From Colletes latitarsis (Eukaryota; Arthropoda; Insecta; Hymenoptera; Colletidae), in the NCBI RefSeq assembly GCF_051014445.1, contig NC_135141.1, positions 30,775,422 through 30,839,421 on the forward strand: 64,000 nucleotides of DNA. Direction: 5' to 3'. Shown here piece by piece: positions 53,801 through 64,000 of the stretch. Made by a program: the position numbers and the translations under genes. The notes under the pieces are model-generated. The model worked only from the letters and a program-made list of their open reading frames with translations, did not search any database and was not told where the DNA came from. Numbering within the stretch: position 1 is the first letter of the stretch; every line of letters begins with the position of its first letter.

Positions 53801-55178
53801 ACGCTACAAAATTCGCCGCCATCGCGAAGAAAAATCTGTCAATTTCTTATCCATTTTCTTTTTACGAAATCAACGTGATAATAACGTCCTACCCGACAGT
53901 AATTACGAATACGATCTACGTATCGATGTTTCGGTAAAATCCGTTACGGCTACAGGAGAAAGCGTAACAGGTTTGATGTGTCCGGGATTATTGTTGAGAG
54001 CCCACATATCGCATAATAGGCTGAGATACGAGCATGTTTAGCTATTATGTGTGAGCGATTACGCGCTTAAGCTTCGCCCCATCAAAAGAACCGTGGGTAC
54101 GTTATCACCGCTTGTCTAAAAACCACGGATGTAAACACCACGTTTCTATAAATATTTGCGTCTAAAATTTGTGATAAGCTACCGATACGAGCGTATGCAA
54201 CGAGAAAAATGAGATGCACAGGTATAATTATAGTCTAATTACAATTACGAATACGTTCGCAAACGATAAACTGAAAATAGAAAACATTCATGCATACCAT
54301 ACTGCCACGATTCAAAAACATGCAGTTTAACAGAAATCGATATCGTACCAGAAGGTATATTAAAATTCCCGTGAAAATCTTTCGTCGTGCGAGGACGAGA
54401 GGTCGATACTATCGTAAAGCGAATCCGCGATCGAAACGAAATTTTATTCGCATACCAAGTAACGTAAAGCAACTCGAGGCGACGTTGGAAGCGCATTTAA
54501 ACATTACTCCGGGCGCACAAAGGTTGACAAGAGTCGCCATTTTGAAATAATCGGCAAAGGATCCACCTTCTGTGCCTTTCTTTGAATATATCACGCTCGG
54601 AGACTCGATAGGATCGCGTATGCCTGATTCTTGGCATAGCGGGAAGACTAGATTTTGATTAGAAGTTATATGGTAACATATAGCTAAAGGGACGCGGTCG
54701 GTTACCCGGAAGAAACGCGACGCCTAGGGTACAATCTCGGGAGCATTGTACACATCGATCTCCCATTTTCTCCCTACTACGAGTTTGAAAATTCGTACGC
54801 CCCGCGAGCAAATGGAAACCATAAACGAAGACTTACCTCGTATTTGATGCCGTTGAGTCGCAACCATGTCTCCACCTTGAGACAATAAGCCGAGAGGGAG
54901 GGCAGAAGCGGCGTTCGAGAGAACTGATACAGATAAACAATGTCCTTCTCGTAGTTGGTCTTATGCACGCTGATAGCCTTCGTCGGTGCAGAGGATGCCG
55001 TAGCGGCCGCGGCGTCGGCGATCTCCTCCTTTTTCTCACTTTCTTCCTTTTTCGCCGCATCCTTCTCCTCTTGCTTATTGTCCGGCGGCATCTCGTTCTT
55101 CAGCGCCTCCTTCTCTTTCACGTCCTTAATCTCCTTGCTCTCCGGCCCGGTGTTCTCCGTCTCCGTTGCCATCGTCAT
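26886..55178 (-). CDS. fax: Failed axon connections (fax), GST-fold neural protein
   Basis: Four minus-strand coding exons, 55178-54837, 28214-27876, 27653-27516 and 27242-26886, join in phase 0 to 391 residues. Residues 1-75 are a Glu/Lys/Ala-rich disordered leader. A thioredoxin-like GST N-terminal domain runs from about 78 to 155 (VYLYQFSRTPLLPSLSAYC with C99, then KKGVLPFIELNGEEIADS). An all-helical GST C-terminal domain follows to about 330, including GDEPTTLDVVAFAHLAQ across the exon 3/4 joint. The last 55 or so residues are a Lys/Glu-rich tail. The domain pair is the fax/metaxin class. In Drosophila fax acts with the Abl kinase pathway in axon development. Catalytic GST activity is not implied. 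An in-frame TGA precedes the first ATG (55178); the second ATG, two codons on, is an alternative. The first intron is 26.6 kb. Confidence 0.95.
30300..32500 (-). promoter_or_regulatory. GC-rich, strand-asymmetric island; candidate internal fax promoter
   Basis: This stretch differs from the surrounding AT-rich intron. It is purine-rich on plus from about 30650 to 30930 and again 31790-32150, with GAC/CGT-type triplets near 30548-30590 and a CCT/CCA run at 32202-32272. Minus-strand open frames of 416 and 215 codons follow the composition and lack a known domain. A minus-strand ATG at 32365 opens 32 codons (ending TAWEPQ) up to a strong donor CAGG|GTGAGG (exon end 32269). That donor is phase 1, so it would not join fax exon 2 in that frame. 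A role as alternative promoter or leader exon is speculative. Confidence 0.3.
32187..32199 (-). promoter_or_regulatory. X-box-like (RFX) motif in the intronic island
   Basis: GTTGCCAGGCGAC on minus fits the X-box pattern RYYNYY-N-RRNRAC with a one-base spacer. Its 11-base core CGCCTGGCAAC (plus 32189-32199) is repeated exactly at 55614-55624, upstream of fax exon 1. Confidence 0.35.
32904..32959. promoter_or_regulatory. Inverted repeat with three TATCGATA octamers
   Basis: GTTGCTATCGAT (32904-32915) and ATCGATAGCAAC (32948-32959) are exact inverted copies. Between and within them TATCGATA occurs at 32916-32923, 32927-32934 and 32947-32954. TATCGATA is the DRE core recognised by DREF (and overlaps BEAF sites) in Drosophila promoters. 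The cluster lies 0.7 kb upstream, in the fax direction, of the intronic island. Confidence 0.5.
38734..38757 (+). repeat. (AG)12 microsatellite
   Basis: An uninterrupted AG dinucleotide run in the fax intron. Confidence 0.95.
41898..42424. mobile_element. Family A repeat, copy 2 (full terminal repeats, two internal units)
   Basis: The left arm begins at 41898 near ACAGGGCGTTCG and the right arm ends 42424 at CCGAACATTCTGTATG. About 105 bases of each arm pair with the other, including TAGAGGCCAAAATAAGAC and its near-complement. Two internal units of about 144 bases contain AATGACCAAAAATGATTGTA at about 42088 and 42232. There is no coding frame of note. It is non-autonomous. Confidence 0.85.
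44644..44888 (+). other. TATA box followed by 58-codon open frame
   Basis: TATATAAA (44644-44651) is followed by an ATG at 44712 opening 58 codons to TAA at 44886-44888, beginning MNTDLLVACTMLASNSP. The spacing from TATA to the ATG (about 60 bases) would allow a short leader. No domain is recognised and the N-terminus is only weakly signal-peptide-like. It lies inside the fax intron on the opposite strand. It may be chance. Confidence 0.18.
45001..45690. mobile_element. Family A repeat, copy 3 (four internal units, right end missing)
   Basis: It begins like copy 2 (CAGGGTGTTCGACC, then GGGAAAAATTTTAATGGGAG and GAGGCCAAAATAAGACGAAA). Tandem units run to about 45690, after which no right arm is found, so it is 3' truncated. 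No protein is encoded. Confidence 0.85.
45162..45690 (+). repeat. 145-bp tandem array inside family A copy 3
   Basis: CTCGAAA followed by a GTAGGATTTCGGGG block starts at 45162, 45307, 45452 and 45594, so periods are 145, 145 and 142. Each unit carries AATGACCAAAAATGA and AATAATTTTT blocks. Adjacent units are highly similar, suggesting recent amplification or homogenisation. Confidence 0.9.
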
Positions 55179-55640
55179 CTTGACTACTTTTTGCACAGGC
55201 TCGACCGGGTTTCAGTCAAAAACAGAACGTTTCCTCGTGCGAGCAAACAAACGTCGAGGGACAACTTCTCGAGCGACACTGGGAGCCTATCTCGAAGACA
55301 GCGCGCACCACACAAACGTACGCCGGGTACTCGTTGATCCCTCTACTCGCCGGCCGGTTCCTTCTCGACGTTGCCCCGTTCTGTTCGCAGCTCCTGTCCC
55401 CCCAGTCGAATGCAACTTTGCGCATGCGCAAGCGCCACACCCCACTGCCGTCGCCATATTTAATTGGTCCACCACCCCTGCCCGGTCCGCGTGCCGCTCG
55501 TTCTCTCTGTCTATGGTTCTGCTTTTCTTTCTCCCTCTTATTCCCATTTGCTCTCCCTTTTCCTCCCACGAACCCCCATAACCGGGGTCCTTCCACTTCG
55601 TCGTGGTTAGTCTCGCCTGGCAACACTGCCGCCACCGCCA
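55179..55640 (-). promoter_or_regulatory. fax 5' leader and promoter region
   Basis: This is a GC- and CpG-rich stretch directly upstream of fax exon 1. TGCGCATGCGCA (55419-55430) is a perfect NRF-1 (Drosophila Ewg) palindrome. CTCGCCTGGCAAC (55612-55624) resembles an X-box and shares 11 bases with the intronic island. No TATA box is evident, so a dispersed CpG-type promoter is likely. The transcription start cannot be fixed. Confidence 0.5.
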
Positions 55641-58600
55641 CCTCAAGAGGGCCGACAAACTCGCAACTATGTATTTAGGTACCCCGGGGCGAAGTACAAA
55701 AGATCTCATAGTGACCATTTTGTTATTAAAATTTGTTCAGTTTTGTAACGTCTATTAACGTAAAATGCAGTCTGCTACTGGCAGTATTGTTTTCGGCGTT
55801 CGTATAACGTCGAATATTACTTTCACGAATAATTCATGTTTCGATGCTGTTGCTTAGACATTTAGAATGTGTATAAATTTTGATTATGACGCCCCTGCGT
55901 GAAAGCTCCATAGACGGGGCCCTATGACATCCTAGTTTCGGTACTGGACAACCCGGCCAGCTGCTCTTCTCACTCACTCGTGCCATATTGGCAACGTCGC
56001 ACCAGACCGGCGTAACAACGAACCCCTTTTCACGGATTACTTTTTTCCACTCTCTAGCCGATGGACTCCATTTGGAAAACTACCTGCTGCAACTTGCGCC
56101 GCCCATGGGCGCAAACTCTCCCCGAATCACTCGATAGTCCCGTTCTTTACTTTTGTCTTTACGTTACACGGTCTCGCTTCCTCCAACTTTTCGTCCTTTC
56201 CGTTCTTGTTGCTCCTTTGGAATATCGTTCCAAGATTAAGTCTGTAAGAGGGATTACACTTTCGTGCGGGCTATGCTTTGCTCGGGATTTAGCGATAGGC
56301 GTAAAAAGACAACGAAAAAAACAATAAATGTCATGAATACCGTGTATTATTTATATTCCATTTCTACGTCTTACATATTTATGGTTCGTTATAAATATTA
56401 TGAGTCACATTCTCAAAGCTATCTTCTTCGAATGAAAGTGACGAAGTACATTGTAATGTCCTCTTCAGAAATGTCAATAATTCTGCGGAGATTACGATAA
56501 GAATAGAATATTTACATTCTGCGGAGATACCAAAAGGACATAATATTTGCTTAAGAAATCGTCATTCGAGAGCATTATCTTTTCACTACGTATGAACATC
56601 TTGGTGTCTCATTGTTTATGATACATGTCATTTCGAGAAAACGAATTAAAAAAATGAATGAAAATACGTATGATTGCACGTACATTTAATCGTATGAAAT
56701 ATTTCGATTTTGCTCTCTCACACACGGGAAGAAGATAAATGCCTTAAAAGTGAATAAAAATTTATTTACTCCTGATGTTATAATATTCCCCACAATGTTC
56801 ATGACAAATTTATATCGTTGTCCATAGTGTGCGCGTTATCCGTCGAAAAATCTTGTATACAACAATCAGAAATCGCTAACAAATAATCTGTCTACGAATT
56901 CTTACGCTTGGAATATAATAAATGCGCCGAACGCGTACATACAATATGTATAGTTACTTCGAAATGATTCGAATAACAAGATACTGAAATATTCAGATAT
57001 ACCATCGTTGCTTTGAAAAGTCTTTAAACGAATCTGCCTTAAGAGTTTGGCGGTAGTTTCTTAAAATAGAAATGCGTAGAAAGGGGCAAACAATGTAATA
57101 CAATATACTCGTGGGCTTGCATACTTTCGTGTTAAGAAAAAAGTTTCGTACGTCTAAACGATTAACTACTTCTTTCGACTGAAAACGACAATTGTCGGAG
57201 ACGAAACAAACAATATCGATATCAAGTGCTACTACATACTTCGTGACAGGAGGTGGCCAACAAATTCCCGGGCAACTTTGAACTTTAATAGTTTTCGGAC
57301 CATCGATGTTAATACATACACAAATTACGGGAGTTAAAAATTGTTTCAAATAAAAAGTTATGCCATGAACCGTGGTATAATCAATACGAAGCGCTAATGG
57401 AATCAAGCGATTGTTTTTCTTTTCAGTGACCAAAAAAACAATTGTTATAAAAGCCTGTAAAGCAAAATCTTCTAGAAAAATAATTCCAAGGATTATTTTT
57501 AACAGAATAAAATGCAAAAAAGTCTAATTCTTAAAAAATAAAATTGTAACAATTAGTAATGAAGTATATCAATTAGTGTAAATTTGTCCAAGTATGATTG
57601 AACATGGAGATGACTATAATTAATTAGATACAAATATCTTATTAAGTCTTTTAAATATTCTTACGATTAAAAATAGCTTAGGAAGTTATTTGCCACTCTG
57701 ATAAATAATAACTGCGAGAATGCACTTCTGGAATGGTTTCGTTAAATGCAAATGAGTCTGATAATTCATAATATATTTTGTAGAAAAAAAAAAAGGAAAG
57801 ATAAAATATCACTTTAAAACTATATGGTTCCCCGTACTAAACTTTTTTCTCGTAATTAAAACATTCGAAGTTACAAGAGATCGATTGATCCATATTAATA
57901 AGTTTCAGTTTCTTCGCAAATTGCTTCGCATTTATTTTAATCATTGTCCGCGAAGAACAATGAAATTCAGCACATATTAAGGAAAAGTCTTATTTGCAAT
58001 AGGTCAAGGTGTCCTAAATGTATTTGTTAATCAATATCATTTCTTGTTTAAATCAGAAATACTGGCGTATACCCGTATATCACAATTTTTAGTAGGGGAG
58101 CATGCGTTTTCTATACGTAAGATTGCACTTCGATGGTTCTCAAGTAAAACGCAACAAATTGTTATTTCTCTTCTGCCTTATGCATCGATCACTCTTTTGT
58201 TAATTGTTAAACGAAATACATACTGTAAATCAAGTACGATAGACCGTGTTAAATTTCCCGTCGATTCGCCTTGAGAAAACATACCTAATTTTGTGATAAT
58301 CGTGCATCTACAGTCGCAGAAACGACAAGAAGCAATTTCTCGATACTTTTCGTAGATAATTTCTTTAGTCGTTACAAATTGCACTTAATCCAGGCAGGTA
58401 TATTATCAGACAGTATTGAAATTATTTCATTATTCTTCTTATGCATAGACGGAAAAACATGTTCAATCGCTGCCGAAATATCTGAAAATGGTTAGAAACT
58501 AAGCCTCTCTTAGTTGTAATTATTTAGCTTGTGCCAGTAAGCGTTGCCTTAGCGTAATTTCTATGTTCACAAAATTGGGTAAGTTATTGCGTAACGACAT

Positions 58601-61600
58601 ATAAAAACTTTTTTTTTCCATACAATGTGTAAAAGCTATACGTGTTTCGACTTTCTTGTCGACTGATCGGGAATAGTAATCTTCCACGAGGATCGTTATG
58701 AAATTCTGTATAAAGCGTTTTATTAATATTTTGATTTTTATTTGATTCGAACAGAAAAATACTGTAAATTTAATACAGAAATACTATATCAGAGGGTTTC
58801 CATAAGAATACCTAACATAAGAAACTTTTGGTTTGTAGGAAAATACTTTTCCAGAACAGTCGACCGAAAAAGCGACGATTTAATCTTTTTTTTCGGAACT
58901 TCCCTTTAACGAAACAATTTTTCTCGTTTTATCCCAATGAAAAGGGTTTATCCCACTACTTTGCAAAGGGTACATGCTTTTTTTTTCCTTGATCGTACGT
59001 GCACGAAAGCGGAAAAGTTCACTCCTCCGTAAAAACTTTCGCGTGATTGGTGCGAAAATGCGTTTTTCTCGATAGCGATCGTTTATATTCGCGCGTGTAT
59101 GCCAATTGTACGTGACAAAATAAAAGTGTACAGATACAATTTAGGCCAAAGCGAGAACACTGTAAACGCGTGCAACCCTTAACGTTCCAACGTTACGTGA
59201 GAATATTTCACGTGAGACACAAGTTACCATAAATAATCTTGCTATGTGTCTTGAAAAATAAGAAATAAAAATATAAATAAACAACTGTAACCGCGATCCA
59301 ACGACAGAAACGTATTTAAACGGATATTATAAATTGTTGATTAATTCTTACCGATTGGTAAAAAGAGTATCGAACGTAATTGTTATCTGTAAGCAAAAAG
59401 AAAAAAAACACGCGTTACACATAAAACAATTTAAACCTAGAACACTCACGATTCGTAATTACAGTCGATATTAAATACACATTTACAGATTTCACATATA
59501 ATTAAATATTGCTTTCTTGAATATTTTTATAAACATTACGGGACAAATTATTACTTTTATATTTTCTACGAATTGTACGATACCTTCGTACGATAACGAT
59601 AAATGACTCTTCCTCGCAAATACTCTCTTTTATAAATAAACAAAAAAAAAAAAAAAAAAATCGCTTGAAAGCAATATACGTATAAAAAAAAATTAGTTAA
59701 CAAAATTCATCATAGATAAAATTTACCTATTTGCACTATTTATCGAGAATACGTATCGCAACTCATCATCGAAAGATGAATCTCCAGGTATCTCTTTGCG
59801 AAATAAACGGTGCTCCGATTACACTCGAACAAAGGTAATAAAAAACGAACGCAAAGCGTTCGGAAATTAGCGCTTATCGCCCCAGACGATAAAAAAAAAA
59901 ACATTCCTTATCGGCCATCGGTTCGTCTTATCGTAAAAGCAAATACATTTCGGTTAGTGTAATTTTTAACGCATTGTATATTCAAATACAATCGCCACGA
60001 ATGCAACAGTAGAATCAAGAGGTGGATCGTTAAGGGTTCAAGTAAGCTGGAAACAAAAAATTAAGAAGAAACAAAAATAAAAGTCGAGAACAAAGCAGTG
60101 ATGTTGATCTGCGCAACTACTTACGTTGGAAGTAATTATCACGTCCTAGGAAGTCGCTATAAGGAACGAGCTATCCGGGTATTAACTTTTACAAGTACTC
60201 CCGATTATCTCGTTCGGTTTCGGTTTCAATAATCTGCAATTAGTAAATTTATTTAAAGAACACCGCTTCACCCCCACCGCTCAGGAGCTGCTAGATCCAA
60301 TTAGAAGTTCTCTCTTAATCGCCGAAACGATCTTTTCTTTACGTTCACTTTGTTCAAACGGTAAATATTTGGTAAATAGTAAAAAAAGAAGTAGCTAACA
60401 AACAAGACAAAAACAATGATTCAACGTTTCAATAGCTATCTTTGGATTCCTGTCAGGAAATTAGTTTTAATCGTGGTACAAATTAGTAGAATGATCCATT
60501 CGAATAAATATATGAACATCACATGTGTAACTCAAGCAAGTATTCCATTGTATTATTTATACTACGACCTTTGAAAGAATCTAATGCGTAGAATAGCTGA
60601 AACTATGGAAACCATAAGACTTTTTTTTACTACGTAGTAATATTTCATTAAATATCAATAAATATGTGTGTTTCTTGTTAAAAAATTATCAAAAGATTAC
60701 AGTAGAATACCCCCTTCATGTTGAATAAAATAGACGTAGTTTATGAACAACATTCTAGTGATTTGCATTTGAAGTTTGTCTATCCTTCATTATATTATTT
60801 AACTAAACGTTGTTCCCCATTCCTCTGTAAAGCAGAAACGTTAATTACGATTTATATTCATAGAATACATTAATAGAAGTTTCTATAATTAATATTAAAT
60901 TAACGTATGTAATTAATCTAATAATCGTCACTATAAACTTGTTCATAAAATACAATGTTATTATCCAACATCAAATCACACATATGTATCTCGTTCTAAT
61001 AACTTATGCTGTAAATAAAGCTAATTTTCTAACAAGAAGCTAAAACTAGAGATAGAAAATAAAAATTATTGTTTTAATTTTGTTCGCTACGATTAATCTT
61101 GTCTACTATTTATCACTCACACGAGCATGCATTATAATTCAAATGATAATAAATATCTTGTGATTTTGTGCGCAAGTTCTGTCGACTCGGAGTATTGAAA
61201 TCAACGTCGCGTTTATTTCTCGGACGCATAAATACACAAGAAGAATACTGCGGATTAATTCAGACGTAGCGTATATGTTTCTCTTTTTTTTCTATTTTTT
61301 TCTCTCTTTTTTTTCGCGAAATTCTAACCGAAGCAATACGCTGCTACAATTCGTTAAACGAGACTCTACGTAGATTCCGTCGTTTCAGGAGGAAAAACGC
61401 GTTTTCTCTTTACTGGTAAAAGACGACTACGAAAATCGTAGATTTCCCCGTCGACGGACTTCACCTCTATTCAATATACAATTCCTTAAATGGAATTACA
61501 TTTGGTTTAAATTACAAAAAATACACAGAATGCGTAATACGTATAAAAACTGTTGTATGTGTCATATAGTTATACTAATCTATAGAGTTCGTCGATCGTA

Positions 61601-62098
61601 ATCAGACTTCGAAGTGAAACCCACTATCGTTGATTGCGATGAACACTGACCTGTTAAAACAGAGACAGTAGTAAATAACGATTAAAATGCCTTTGTCCTA
61701 ATTTCATGGATCCTAATGTAGAATATTCTGGACGCTATTCCGTGCCTCGAAACGTTAAAAGTTATTTGTGAACACTTCGAAGCCTGATTAAAATAAAAAA
61801 ATCGACTCGGTCGACAATTTTATATTGCGCTATTAATGACCACCAGATTACACCTAGTTAATCGCTAAATGCTGTTAATACATCACGAGCTAGTGGTAAT
61901 ACACGTAACTAAAAAACAATAATAATAATTATTCTCTATATGTTTTTTCTTTTTTCGATTTATATTCTATGTGCGTACTCGTCATTCTTTCTACGGCGAA
62001 AGCATTGGTTATGAACAAAAGGATCCACTTTGGATCTGACAATGGAGTACTTGTGTTTAACGATAATTAGCTGCCTAATGTCTTGTATACGTGGAATT
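55641..62098. other. AT-rich region between fax and the right-hand gene
   Basis: Apart from the frame at 56993-57517 I see no coding sequence. If 62099-62260 is a last exon, the sequence to its left would contain that gene's 3' UTR, possibly several kilobases long given the T-rich runs and many TTTATT complements of AATAAA. A long A-run lies at 59642-59660. Confidence 0.35.
56993..57517 (-). CDS. Unidentified 174-codon open frame
   Basis: A continuous minus-strand frame starts at the ATG 57517-57515 and is markedly long for such AT-rich DNA. The first 65 residues are hydrophobic, with two or three possible membrane segments (about 3-32 and 48-68). They are followed by a Cys/Pro-rich stretch (VQSCPGICWPPP near 79-90) and a basic C-terminus. 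I do not recognise a family. Insect chemoreceptor fragments were considered but no defining motif was found. It could be a decayed exon. Confidence 0.22.
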   Translation of the reverse strand: MHFILLKIILGIIFLEDFALQAFITIVFLVTEKKNNRLIPLALRIDYTTVHGITFYLKQFLTPVICVCINIDGPKTIKVQSCPGICWPPPVTKYVVALDIDIVCFVSDNCRFQSKEVVNRLDVRNFFLNTKVCKPTSILYYIVCPFLRISILRNYRQTLKADSFKDFSKQRWYI

Positions 62099-62260
62099 CT
62101 ATACCTCTGGTGAGTTTGGCGTGGTTGCGTTGATATGATCCTGTAAACAAATTCTGAGATCCCGCTCGTCTAGTTCGCTTTCAGTGTCAACACTGAAGGT
62201 TCTTACGTTTTGGCCACCATGGCCCGTCCAACGTTGCTTCCAACTTTCTAGCCTCATGAC
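62099..62260 (-). CDS. Probable terminal coding exon of an unidentified gene
   Basis: Minus strand. An acceptor TGTGTCACAG immediately precedes GTCATGAGG (exon start 62260). The frame runs 53 residues to TAG (62101-62099), if read in phase 0. The peptide is hydrophilic and protein-like (WKQRWTGHGG, then RTFSVDTESELDERDL, ending TTPNSPEV), and the base composition is less AT-rich than the flanks. The rest of the gene would lie beyond position 64000. I do not recognise the family. The Ser/Asp/Glu-rich segment looks like a cytosolic tail. Confidence 0.42.
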   Translation of the reverse strand, partial: VMRLESWKQRWTGHGGQNVRTFSVDTESELDERDLRICLQDHINATTPNSPEV

Positions 62261-64000
62261 CTGTGACACACATATAATACACAATAATATTTGTTGAATC
62301 GAACGAAACGATCGTTCCTGGAAAGTTCTGGTACACTCTCTGTGTCGCTGTTGAATTTTTTAAAAAAAAGTACACTTTATGCTGCCGTCTCTGAAAACAA
62401 GATCGAAATCTGTACAATTCAACTACTTCGTAATTTGTATAGCAATTTTGTATAGTACATTCTAATTAGTATAGTTCGTTCAATTATTAACAGTGAGAAT
62501 CATGAAATAAATAATGAAACAACTGGATCGAAAATTATTTTCACGTTATATGTACACAGCTGAATACAATTTCAATAGATGATGTTTATGAAATTTATTA
62601 AACTTATTGTTTAATATCGAACGAAATAATATGCCTTGAAATATGTAGCGAAACGAACGAAGCGAATGTCATGCATTTTAACCTAAAATCTAGCAATACG
62701 CAGCAAAGAGCAAAATCACAGAGTTCTATTTCTGTAACGATTCGATGGCTTTTCGGATAAATGCAAATAACAACTAGTTATTTTGGAAAAAGGAATGCAA
62801 AATTAAACCATAGTTATACGTTCATTAATATGTTAAACCAAATCATACTTTCATATTTGATTATGCTTTATCTATAAGTTCTATATAAAAGAAAAAGAGA
62901 ATGCTTAAACAAACAAGATATTCTAAATATTTCTCCTACTAACAAAGATTGAAAACAGTTATTAGAACCGAAATGATAGTGTAACAGTTACGAATAAAAA
63001 AGGTTCTGTTGCATACTGATTATGGTTATGGTTGTACGGAACCGTTATTATATCGGCTCTGTACAACCGTAACCATAACCGATGTACACATTTCTATATC
63101 GATTCTGAAACGGTTCTATGTCGGTTCTAAAACGATTACTAAACTGTTCTTATGCCAATTACAGTATCGTTTCTGCATAGAAAATATTCATCAGAATGTT
63201 ATACCGAAGATTATAATTCATAATATGCACTAACACATTGATTACCATGTAACTTTGCTTAGAAAGTTCGTTTCATTAGTAAGCAATGTGTTAAAATGCG
63301 TATCTCGTTCCTTTGTACAGTAATAAGTTTCAATTCTAACCTATAATAAAAGAACAGGACGAAACGAAATGAAATTAAATAAAGCAATATGTACAATAAT
63401 TGCAAAGCACGTAGCAATTAAAACTGCAAAGCATACATCATACGTGATGAGGAAATTCAACCAGTGTATCGTTACACATGTTATGATGTGTTAGCGTAAG
63501 AAGAGTAGCTATAGCACGGGACAAGATTATCGTTCGTTTCACATTTTTCTTTAAATAGTGTCCCGTACTGTAATATAGCATGTACTAATTTCAATCTTCC
63601 ATTGAGAAGCTTAACACTGACGAATCGTTAGCACATATCGTGTTCATGAATTTTTCCTGCAATTCCATCGAGTGCACTTCTACGTGCACATACGTGAAAT
63701 TCTATTTACATATCGTACATGAAGAAAATATCTTTATCTTGCGAAAATAACAAGACACGAAGTATAATGTACAAAATACAATAAATTCTGATTAAAAATT
63801 TATGTTCGAGTGCAAGGGCAAGCTTTTCTAAACGTTCTTTAAAGTCGAAGTTCAAGTTATTCGAGATATTACGTCAGAGAATTTATGAACAATTATTGAA
63901 TAATAACGATGACCATACTATTAAACAATACATGAAACTACACACAGGAAAAACGTTTCATTTGTAAATTTCACATTAACGTCATGCTACGTATATGAAA
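62261..64000. other. Probable intron of the right-hand gene
   Basis: AT-rich with no supported exon. An imperfect inverted repeat lies at about 63021-63080 (GGTTATGGTTGTAC facing GTACAACCGTAACC), followed by several GGTTCT/CGGTTCT words to about 63130. Confidence 0.35.

Larger units (their letters stand above)
28215..54836 (-). other. 26.6-kb first coding intron of fax
   Basis: It is bounded by a donor GAG|GTAAGT (54839-54832 read on minus) and an acceptor TTTTAG|AATGTGG (28216-28211). It contains no confidently recognisable nested gene. Open frames of 60-416 codons mostly come in overlapping sets on both strands in GC-richer patches, as expected for non-coding DNA of that composition. Notable contents are listed separately: the GC-rich island, the TATCGATA cluster, repeat copies at 41.9 and 45.0 kb, an AG microsatellite and a TATA-containing small frame. 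Confidence 0.85.

Noticed and set aside
54955..55718. Frames of 114-208 codons over the fax first exon and promoter
   Set aside because: Antisense and out-of-frame shadows of the fax leader and CpG-rich upstream region.

Overview
This is eukaryotic nuclear DNA from an insect, most likely a hymenopteran such as a bee, ant or wasp. The basis is AT-rich intergenic DNA in which CpG is not depleted, short GT-AG introns in small genes, one very large intron in a neural gene, and protein sequences that look arthropod. The order-level assignment is an inference; no species can be named from the sequence alone.

Layout. Positions 1-3565 show no recognisable gene, only a 0.16 kb hairpin repeat (1927-2085). 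A 2 kb near-perfect inverted-repeat element (3566-5525) abuts a three-exon gene for a single-PDZ protein of the Tax1bp3/TIP-1 type (5927-6662, +). Next comes a two-exon THAP-domain DNA-binding protein (8839-9911, -) with two HCF-1-binding-type motifs, an AT-hook-like motif and a C-terminal coiled coil. A 5 kb repeat block follows (10083-15303). It is a 3.7 kb palindrome whose arms are CAG/CTG-rich minisatellites and whose axis is a 78-bp tandem array, followed by a 0.47 kb inverted-repeat element and small relics. Then come Sec61 beta (15819-16330, +), whose promoter region carries unfolded-protein-response-like motifs, and a five-exon DUF1295 membrane protein (19022-21221, +).

The right 60% is dominated by failed axon connections (fax), a GST-fold neural protein on the minus strand (26886-55178). 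It has four coding exons, with three at 26.9-28.2 kb and the first at 54.8-55.2 kb, separated by a 26.6 kb intron. The intron holds a GC-rich, strand-asymmetric island (30.3-32.5 kb) flanked by an X-box-like site and three palindromic TATCGATA octamers, a candidate internal promoter. It also holds two more copies of the repeat family seen at 1.9 kb, which carry different numbers of a 145-bp internal unit, and a TATA-containing small ORF. To the right of fax are AT-rich sequence, one unexplained 174-codon open frame (56993-57517, -) and what looks like the terminal coding exon of an unidentified minus-strand gene (62099-62260).

The genes are single, independent eukaryotic units rather than an operon. 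Tax1bp3, Sec61 beta and DUF1295 read right; THAP, fax and the last gene read left. The most unusual content is in the repeats: palindromic elements whose symmetry axes carry regulatory-type motifs, namely a CTCF-like site at the axis of one and 13 FTZ-F1-type sites in the array at the axis of the other.
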